From: Deinococcus aquatilis DSM 23025
GTDB lineage: Bacteria > Deinococcota > Deinococci > Deinococcales > Deinococcaceae
Reading direction: 5' to 3'
Assembly (NCBI RefSeq): GCF_000378445.1
Contig: NZ_KB899695.1
Span: 124,001-188,000 of the forward strand
Length of the DNA stretch: 64,000 nt
This document shows positions 58,622 to 64,000 of the stretch, piece after piece. The notes under the pieces are model-generated. The model had not been told where the DNA came from. It searched no databases and saw nothing but the letters and a program-made list of their open reading frames with translations. Within the stretch, counting starts at the first letter, position 1; the number at the start of each line of letters is the position of its first letter. Position numbers and translations under genes: made by a program.

Positions 58622-59328
58622 CCGCGCTGGAGGAACGGCCCACGCAAAACGGTGCGGTGTTTGCGCCCGCCTTCGATGCCCAGACTGATCCGTTGGACGT
58701 GATTCGCTGGGCACTGCGAACCCATCCCGACCTGATCATGCCCAGCGCCTTCAATCTGAATGGCGTGGTGCTGCTGGATCTGGCGGCGCGGGCGGGCTAC
58801 ACGGGTGAGGTGGTGTTCGTGGACACGGGCTACCACTTTCCCGAAACGCTGAGCACCCGTGACCAGTTGGCCGCCCGCTACCCGCAGATGACCTTCGTGA
58901 CGCTGAATGCGGGAGCCACGCCCGAAGACGGCCAGACCGACCCCACGCTGTACGCCGCCGACCCCGATGCCTGCTGCGCCGTGCGGAAGGTGGCCCCCCT
59001 GCAAACCTACCTGCGCCAGCGTGCGCCCTCGGCCCTGCTGAATGCCCGCAGCCGTGATCAGGCCAGCACCCGCGCCGATATTCCTTTTGTAGAGGAAGGG
59101 CCGCGCCGCAAGATCAACCCGCTGGCCTTCTGGACGCGGGAAGAGCTGGAAGCCTACGCCGCCGCCCACGAATTGCCCGTGAATCCGCTGTACTTTGACG
59201 GCTTTCTGAGCATCGGCTGCTGGCCCTGCACCCGCGCCGTGAAACCCGGAGAGGACGCCCGTGCAGGCCGCTGGGCAGGCAAGGGCAAGACCGAATGTGG
59301 CCTGTGGGCCGGAGAAGGCAAGCTGTGA
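58618..59328 (+). CDS. cysH: phosphoadenylyl/adenylyl-sulfate reductase
   Basis: Reduces activated sulfate to sulfite with thioredoxin. 236 residues: [11 protein letters not shown] near 62, the CC pair in [12 protein letters not shown] near 118-125, and GCWPCTRAV near 200 with the C-terminal KTECGLW whose Cys is the nucleophile. The CC...CxxC set normally holds a [4Fe-4S] cluster in APS-type reductases, whereas PAPS-type enzymes lack it. The presence of CysC leaves the true substrate open. Confidence 0.9.
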   Translation: MTALEERPTQNGAVFAPAFDAQTDPLDVIRWALRTHPDLIMPSAFNLNGVVLLDLAARAGYTGEVVFVDTGYHFPETLSTRDQLAARYPQMTFVTLNAGATPEDGQTDPTLYAADPDACCAVRKVAPLQTYLRQRAPSALLNARSRDQASTRADIPFVEEGPRRKINPLAFWTREELEAYAAAHELPVNPLYFDGFLSIGCWPCTRAVKPGEDARAGRWAGKGKTECGLWAGEGKL

Positions 59329-59443
59329 AGGTTTATTTCTGCCGCTGTATGACCATGACCCGATGTTCAGGGCTTTTTTAATACCGGAATAGTTGACCTG
59401 TTTTATCCACCTTAACCTCCAGACTCGCCCACAAGGACCCCCC

Positions 59444-60619
59444 ATGACCATCCTGCTGCCCACCGATCCCACCGCCACCCTCCCCGCGCCCCTCGGCGGA
59501 GTTCTGGTCAACCGAATTCGCCGTGCCGGACATGACTTTGACGCCGCCGAACTGCTGGGCCTCCCGCAACTGGAACTGGATGACCGCGCCTACGCCGACC
59601 TTGAAATGCTGGCAACCGGGGCCTATTCGCCGCTGACGGGGTTTGTGAACGAGGCCGATTACCTCAGCATCATCGAGCACCTGCGGTTGGCCGATGGCAC
59701 GCCGTGGAGCATTCCGATCACGCTGCCGGTGCGACGGGAAGAGGCAGGCGCGTATCAGGGCCGTGTGGTGCTGACCCGCAGCGGCGAGGCTGTGGGCTGG
59801 ATCGACGTTCAGGAGCAATTTGACGCCCAGAAAGGGCTGGAATCCCGCGAGGTCTACCGCACCGAAGACCCGGCCCACCCCGGCGTGGCGGCGCTCCTGG
59901 CGCAGGGCGACGTGAACCTCAGCGGCCCGGTGGCCCTGTTCGAAGTGCCGCGTGGAGCGTTTGCCCGCCACCACCGCACGCCCGCCGAGGTGCGCGAGGT
60001 CATAGAGGCGCGGGGCTGGCGCTCCAGCGTGGCTTTCCAGACGCGCAACCCGATTCACCGGGCGCACGAGTACCTGCAAAAAGTGGCGCTGGAACTGGTC
60101 GATGGGCTGCTGCTGCACCCACTTGTGGGCACCACCAAGGGCGACGACGTACCCGCACACACCCGCGTAGAGGCATATGAAGTCCTGCTGGACCGCTATT
60201 ACCCGCAGGCCCGCACCCTGCTCAGCGTGTACCCGGCGGCCATGCGCTACGCCGGACCGCGTGAGGCGATTTTGCACGCCCTGTCCCGGCGCAACTACGG
60301 CGTCACGCATTTCATCGTGGGCCGCGACCATGCAGGCGTGGGCAGCTATTACGGCACCTACGACGCGCAGGAGATTTTTGGGACTTATACGGCGCAGGAA
60401 CTCGGCATCCAGATTCTGAAGTTCGAGCATACGTTCTATTGCCAGACCTGCGGCCAACTGGTCAGCCCCCGCACCTGCCCCCACGACAGCAGCCACCATC
60501 TGGTTCTCAGCGGCACCAAGGTGCGCGAAAAGCTGCGGGCCGGAGAGAGTCTTCCTGCCGAATTTACCCGCCCCGAAGTGGCCGAAGTGTTGCGGGCGGC
60601 GTACACCGTTCAGCCATAA
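59444..60619 (+). CDS. sat: sulfate adenylyltransferase (ATP sulfurylase)
   Basis: Activates sulfate with ATP to APS. 391 residues of the monomeric/homo-oligomeric type: [11 protein letters not shown] near 46, the active-site [11 protein letters not shown] near 196-206, [12 protein letters not shown] near 290 and [10 protein letters not shown] near 355; a CxxC...C..H zinc-like site (CQTCGQ..CPHD) near 330-345. AAGGA stands six bases before ATG 59444. It lies 115 bases after cysH, so it may have its own promoter. Confidence 0.93.
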   Translation: MTILLPTDPTATLPAPLGGVLVNRIRRAGHDFDAAELLGLPQLELDDRAYADLEMLATGAYSPLTGFVNEADYLSIIEHLRLADGTPWSIPITLPVRREEAGAYQGRVVLTRSGEAVGWIDVQEQFDAQKGLESREVYRTEDPAHPGVAALLAQGDVNLSGPVALFEVPRGAFARHHRTPAEVREVIEARGWRSSVAFQTRNPIHRAHEYLQKVALELVDGLLLHPLVGTTKGDDVPAHTRVEAYEVLLDRYYPQARTLLSVYPAAMRYAGPREAILHALSRRNYGVTHFIVGRDHAGVGSYYGTYDAQEIFGTYTAQELGIQILKFEHTFYCQTCGQLVSPRTCPHDSSHHLVLSGTKVREKLRAGESLPAEFTRPEVAEVLRAAYTVQP

Positions 60620-60706
60620 CTCCCATCAGTTCTGCGGCCAGCACGCTTTCCAGCCCACCAAGCACAGAGCGCCGTGATGAGCCGAAAGAGGCCATGAACA
60701 ACCTGT

Positions 60707-60727
60707 AAAGGCGATCCCGGCCTTTTT
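60707..60727 (+). terminator. terminator after sat
   Basis: AAAGGC pairs with GCCTTT around seven bases and is followed by T4. Confidence 0.65.
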
Positions 60728-60786
60728 CGCTTGTGTTTGAGCCATCCAGCGTGTTCACTGCCCTCACCACTTCTGGAGGAACCTTT

Positions 60787-61770
60787 ATGACACCCCATCT
60801 GACCCCCACCAAACGAAGTTTTTTGACCCTCGCCGCCCCGCTACTGTTGGCCGTCGCCCTGTCTCCTGATGCCCATGCACAGGCGGCCACCAGCGTTCGC
60901 CTCGGCTTTTTCCCCAATCTGACGCATGCGCCTGCCCTGGTGGGCCTGGAGCGCGGCACCTTTCAGAAGGCGTTTGGGGCCGTCAAACTTGATCCCAAAG
61001 AATTCGTATCGGGCACCACGCTGACTGAGGCGTTTGCGGCGGGACAAATTGATATCGCCTATGTCGGCCCCGGCCCAGCCATCAACGCTGCGGGGCGCGG
61101 AATGCCCATTCAGTTTCTGTCAGGGGCAAGCGAGGCGGGCGCGGTGTTGGTGGCCCGCAAAGACAGCCCCATCAAGAGCTACAAAGACCTCAGCGGCAAA
61201 AACGTGGCCGTGCCCAGTCTGGGCAATACGCAGGACATCAGTCTGCGCCACATCCTGAACGAGAATGCCCTGAAGTCGAAGACGGACGGCGGCACCGTGC
61301 TGATTACTCCAATCGCGCCCGCCGATATCGCTGCGGCTTTTGCAGCCAAGCGGGTGGATGCCACGCTGGTGCCCGAACCCTGGGGCGCGGTTCTGGAAGC
61401 TCAGGGTCACCGCATCATCGGCAACGAAAAAACCGTGTGGCGCGACGGCAAATACCCCACGACCATCGTGATCGTGAACACCAAGTTTGCACAGGCCAAC
61501 CCGCAACTCGTGGCCGCGTTCCTGAAAGCGCACACCGACGCGGTGGCCTTTCTGAACAAGAGTCCAGCGGCGGCGCAGGCGGCTGTGAATGCCCAGTTGC
61601 TCAAGCTGACCGGGGCCAAGATCGACCCCCGCGTGATGCAGCGTGCTTTTGCCCGCACGCGCTTTACCACCGCGCTTGATCTGGAGGCGCTGAAGGACTA
61701 CTCGGCCCTGAACGTGGAAGCCGGATACGCCCGCACCGCCCCCGATCTCTCGCAGTTCCTGAAGAAATAA
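60787..61770 (+). CDS. ssuA: sulfonate/nitrate-type ABC transporter binding protein
   Basis: 327 residues, signal peptide to about 32 ([19 protein letters not shown]). [48 protein letters not shown] and [11 protein letters not shown] are the hallmarks of the SsuA/TauA/NrtA group. GGAGG before ATG 60787. With ssuC and ssuB it forms an importer for alkanesulfonates or taurine; the neighbourhood of sulfur genes favours that over nitrate. Confidence 0.82.
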   Translation: MTPHLTPTKRSFLTLAAPLLLAVALSPDAHAQAATSVRLGFFPNLTHAPALVGLERGTFQKAFGAVKLDPKEFVSGTTLTEAFAAGQIDIAYVGPGPAINAAGRGMPIQFLSGASEAGAVLVARKDSPIKSYKDLSGKNVAVPSLGNTQDISLRHILNENALKSKTDGGTVLITPIAPADIAAAFAAKRVDATLVPEPWGAVLEAQGHRIIGNEKTVWRDGKYPTTIVIVNTKFAQANPQLVAAFLKAHTDAVAFLNKSPAAAQAAVNAQLLKLTGAKIDPRVMQRAFARTRFTTALDLEALKDYSALNVEAGYARTAPDLSQFLKK

Positions 61771-61771
61771 C

Positions 61772-62605
61772 ATGACGACGCGCCCCACGGAACTTCCCCG
61801 CCTGACATCCGGTCAGCCTTCCCGCTGGCGGGTGCTGAGCTGGCAACTTCTGGGCCTGATCCTGATTCTGGGCGTGTGGTGGCTGGTCACGGATGTTCTC
61901 AAGCTCTATCCGCCCTACGTGTTTCCCAGCCCCAGCGCCGTCTGGAAGGAAATCGAATACGGCCTGTTCGGGACTGGCCCGCAGGACGGTAAGTTGCTGA
62001 GCGCCATTGGCGGAAGCCTGCGCCGAGTCCTGACCGGATACGTGATCGCGGTCGTGTTGGGGGGCGTCGTGGGGCTGCTGATGGGCGCGTGGCTGCCGCT
62101 GCGAACCACCCTGGGTGCGTATCTCACCGGCATCCAGAGCGTGCCCAGCATCGCCTTCGTGCCGTTTGCCATCCTGTTTCTGGGCCTCAACGAACGCGCC
62201 GTGCTATTTGTGGTCATTCTGGAAGGCTTTATTCCAGTGGCGCTGGCGGTATCGGGGGCGCTGCTGAACGTATCGCCTGCCCTGCGCGTGGCAGGCCGTA
62301 CCCTCGGCGCACGCGGGCTGAGTCTCACCTTGCGCGTGCTGCTGCCTGCCTCTTTGCCCAATATCCTGACCGGACTCCGCACCGCCTGGAGCTTCGCTTG
62401 GCGGGCGCTGGTCGGCGGTGAACTCCTGATTGCCGGGGTCGCCAGCCTCGGAGAGCAACTGGAAGTGGGCCGCAATACCGCCAATGTGGGCCTCGTGCTG
62501 GGCACCATCATCATCATCGGCATCATCGGCGGGCTGTTCGATACCGTGTTACGGGCCATAGAAGGCAGAGTGCGACGCGATTACGGCCTGGAGGTGCAAT
62601 CATGA
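61772..62605 (+). CDS. ssuC: sulfonate ABC transporter permease
   Basis: 277 residues, six membrane helices. [23 protein letters not shown] and [11 protein letters not shown] are typical N-terminal landmarks, and the coupling motif [30 protein letters not shown] near 168-198 contacts the ATPase. It follows ssuA after one base and overlaps ssuB by four. Confidence 0.87.
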   Translation: MTTRPTELPRLTSGQPSRWRVLSWQLLGLILILGVWWLVTDVLKLYPPYVFPSPSAVWKEIEYGLFGTGPQDGKLLSAIGGSLRRVLTGYVIAVVLGGVVGLLMGAWLPLRTTLGAYLTGIQSVPSIAFVPFAILFLGLNERAVLFVVILEGFIPVALAVSGALLNVSPALRVAGRTLGARGLSLTLRVLLPASLPNILTGLRTAWSFAWRALVGGELLIAGVASLGEQLEVGRNTANVGLVLGTIIIIGIIGGLFDTVLRAIEGRVRRDYGLEVQS

Positions 62606-63372
62606 CAGCCACGATGGAGACTCAGGCCCAGTCCACCCCCCGCACCGCCAATGGACGCGGAGCCAGCCTGACGCTCGATGGGGTCAGCTACCGCTATGCA
62701 GGCCGCCGCGCCGAGTCTGCTGCCGCCAAAGCAGGCGTTGGGCCACTGAACCTGAAGGTAGATGCCGGAGAGTTCCTGTGCGTGGTGGGGCCGAGCGGCA
62801 GTGGCAAAAGCACGTTGCTGTCTCTGCTGGCCGGATTCCTGAGGCCGCAGCAGGGTCAGATTCTGCTGGCCGACACGCCCATCACCGGGCCGCACCCCCG
62901 CCTGACTCTGGTACAGCAGGAAGCGGCCCTGTTTCCGTGGCGCACTGTGGCGGGCAATGTGGCTTTTGGCCTGGAAAGCCAGCGGTTGCCCCGTGCCGAG
63001 CGCACCAGCCGAACCACCGACGCCCTGCGGCAGGTGGGCCTGAGTGGATACGACGAACGCCGCGTTCACGAACTGTCGGGCGGCCAGCGCCAACGCGTCA
63101 GCCTCGCCCGCGCACTGGCGACCCAGCCGGGGCTGCTGCTGTTGGATGAACCTTTCAGCGCTCTGGATGTACAGACCCGCACCTCTCTGGCCGACGAACT
63201 GTTGGGCATCTGGTGGCAACAGAAGATTACGGTGGTCTTCGTGACCCACCAGCTCGATGAGGCCCTGCATCTGGGTCAGCGTGTGGTGGCCCTCAGAGAC
63301 GGCGCAGTGGCCCTCGACGCCCGCGCCAAAGACGTGAGCGTGAAGCAGCTCCGCGAAACGCTGGAAGTGTAG
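62602..63372 (+). CDS. ssuB: sulfonate ABC transporter ATP-binding protein
   Basis: 256 residues with Walker [10 protein letters not shown] near 64, Q-loop [10 protein letters not shown], signature [15 protein letters not shown] near 155, Walker [12 protein letters not shown] near 176 and switch His in [10 protein letters not shown]. Energises SsuAC. ATG 62602 lies within the ssuC stop. A strong terminator follows. Confidence 0.9.
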   Translation: MTATMETQAQSTPRTANGRGASLTLDGVSYRYAGRRAESAAAKAGVGPLNLKVDAGEFLCVVGPSGSGKSTLLSLLAGFLRPQQGQILLADTPITGPHPRLTLVQQEAALFPWRTVAGNVAFGLESQRLPRAERTSRTTDALRQVGLSGYDERRVHELSGGQRQRVSLARALATQPGLLLLDEPFSALDVQTRTSLADELLGIWWQQKITVVFVTHQLDEALHLGQRVVALRDGAVALDARAKDVSVKQLRETLEV

Positions 63373-63382
63373 AGAAAAGCGA

Positions 63383-63428
63383 AGAACAAAGACAGGCGAC
63401 CTTGTAACGGGTCGCCTGCTTTTGTTCT
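63383..63428. terminator. terminator after ssuABC (bidirectional shape)
   Basis: CAGGCGACC (63393-63401) pairs with GGTCGCCTG (63410-63418); the outer AAGAACAAA and TTTGTTCTT extend the stem and give T-rich ends on both strands. Confidence 0.8.
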
Positions 63429-63461
63429 TGATTCTTACCGAGGTTGTCAACCCCTCAACCG

Positions 63462-63510
63462 AACCCCCCCGTTGCTAACGCAACGCCCCCCCTTAAAGGG
63501 GAGGACAAGG
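63462..63510. repeat. short intergenic repeat
   Basis: ACCCCCCCGTTGCTAACGCAA followed by CGCCCCCCCTTAAAGGGGAGG and ACAAGGGC, nearly the same as 55720-55770 and similar to the beginnings of the 38.9- and 39.3-kb repeats. Confidence 0.7.
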
Positions 63511-63553
63511 GCCTGTTCTCCGCTCTGCCCACACCCCACGTCCCACACCCCAA

Positions 63554-64000
63554 TCAGTGCCCGCTGACCACCTCTTTACCCTGTTGCTCCTGCGCGAGCT
63601 TGGGCCAGTTGATGCGGCGGCGGCGGATTTCAAAGATGATGACTTTGATGATTTCTTCCAGCCCGCGTGCCAAAAAGACGCCCCAGACGCCCAGCGGGGT
63701 ATAGAGGCCCAACCAGATCGCCAGCGGCAGGCCGACCACGAACGCGCCCACCACGTCGCCCAGAATCACGCCTTTGCCGTCGCCTGCGCTGGGTAGCACA
63801 CCGCCGCCCACGATCATGTTGCGAACCTTGAAGACCTGTGTGGCCGCGTTGATCAGGATGCCAAAGAAGGCGATGTGACGCACTTCCTGACCCACTGCCG
63901 GGAAGAGAGGCGAGAGCAGCAGCGCACTGAGGGCAAACAGCAGGCCAAAGCCCACGCCCGTCAGCAGGCCCGCATGGGTGATTCGGCGCAGCCAGGCCAC
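63554..64000 (-). CDS. MATE-family efflux transporter, C-terminal part
   Basis: The gene enters from the right edge. The visible 148 residues hold the last four membrane helices; [35 protein letters not shown] and [32 protein letters not shown] are typical of MATE (NorM/DinF-like) sodium- or proton-driven drug exporters. The start lies outside the window. Confidence 0.75.
   Translation of the reverse strand: MAWLRRITHAGLLTGVGFGLLFALSALLLSPLFPAVGQEVRHIAFFGILINAATQVFKVRNMIVGGGVLPSAGDGKGVILGDVVGAFVVGLPLAIWLGLYTPLGVWGVFLARGLEEIIKVIIFEIRRRRINWPKLAQEQQGKEVVSGH

Overview
The window looks like chromosomal DNA from a Deinococcus-type bacterium. The basis is high GC, a homocitrate synthase of the Thermus/Deinococcus lysine (alpha-aminoadipate) type, and many genes whose start codon lies 5-8 bases after a TANNNT -10 box (leaderless transcription, a known habit of this genus). 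The genus is inferred from these traits, not from a database search.

Layout. 1-5.6 kb: end of an acetyltransferase gene, a small unknown gene, then a SAM-I riboswitch controlling metH-metF (methionine synthesis). 5.61-6.71 kb: an IS630-family insertion sequence. 6.8-9.5 kb: two exported DUF4139 paralogues, the second frameshifted. 9.6-15.9 kb: a peptide ABC transporter operon (dppABCDF, minus strand) with a consensus promoter and terminator; dppF appears frameshifted near its start. 16.1-16.9 kb: secG and a small exported protein.

17.0-31.7 kb is a 14.7-kb integrated element. It is bounded by two identical 51-bp copies of the 3' part of tRNA-Leu(CAA), and the intact tRNA is at the right end. 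Next to that end lies a broken tyrosine integrase with an HNH endonuclease lodged in it. The cargo is mostly unknown genes, plus a large PcfJ-domain protein, an erythromycin-esterase-like protein and an ADP-ribosylglycohydrolase. At its centre is the most striking signal of the window: a minus-strand array of four class II tRNAs (Tyr-GUA, Ser-GCU, Ser-GGA, Ser-UGA). Five bases upstream of it ends a 23-codon reading frame with a perfect ribosome binding site. Fourteen of its codons are serine, all six serine codons occur, and there is one tyrosine codon. I read this as a candidate leader-peptide sensor of Ser/Tyr-tRNA supply coupled to the tRNA array; as far as I know no such system has been described.

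31.8-38.9 kb: purD with a metallo-hydrolase and a small membrane protein, an orphan amino-acid-binding protein, an RNHCP protein, a MOSC protein, msrA and a TSUP permease. 38.9-39.6 kb: two tandem copies of an intergenic repeat whose short form recurs at 55.7 and 63.5 kb. 39.6-55.6 kb: tyrA, an acyltransferase, a hydrolase, argS, two related envelope proteins, a cell-wall amidase, a RelA/SpoT-domain protein, homocitrate synthase, a degenerate PhzF homologue, a BenE-like permease, a cysteine-desulfurase-like enzyme and pyrF. 55.1-63.4 kb: a sulfur region with an Rrf2 regulator, DUF4395 protein, sulfite reductase, cysC, cysH, sat and a sulfonate ABC transporter (ssuABC). Together these would take up organosulfonates and reduce sulfate to sulfide, which complements the methionine genes at the other end. 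The window closes inside a MATE transporter gene.
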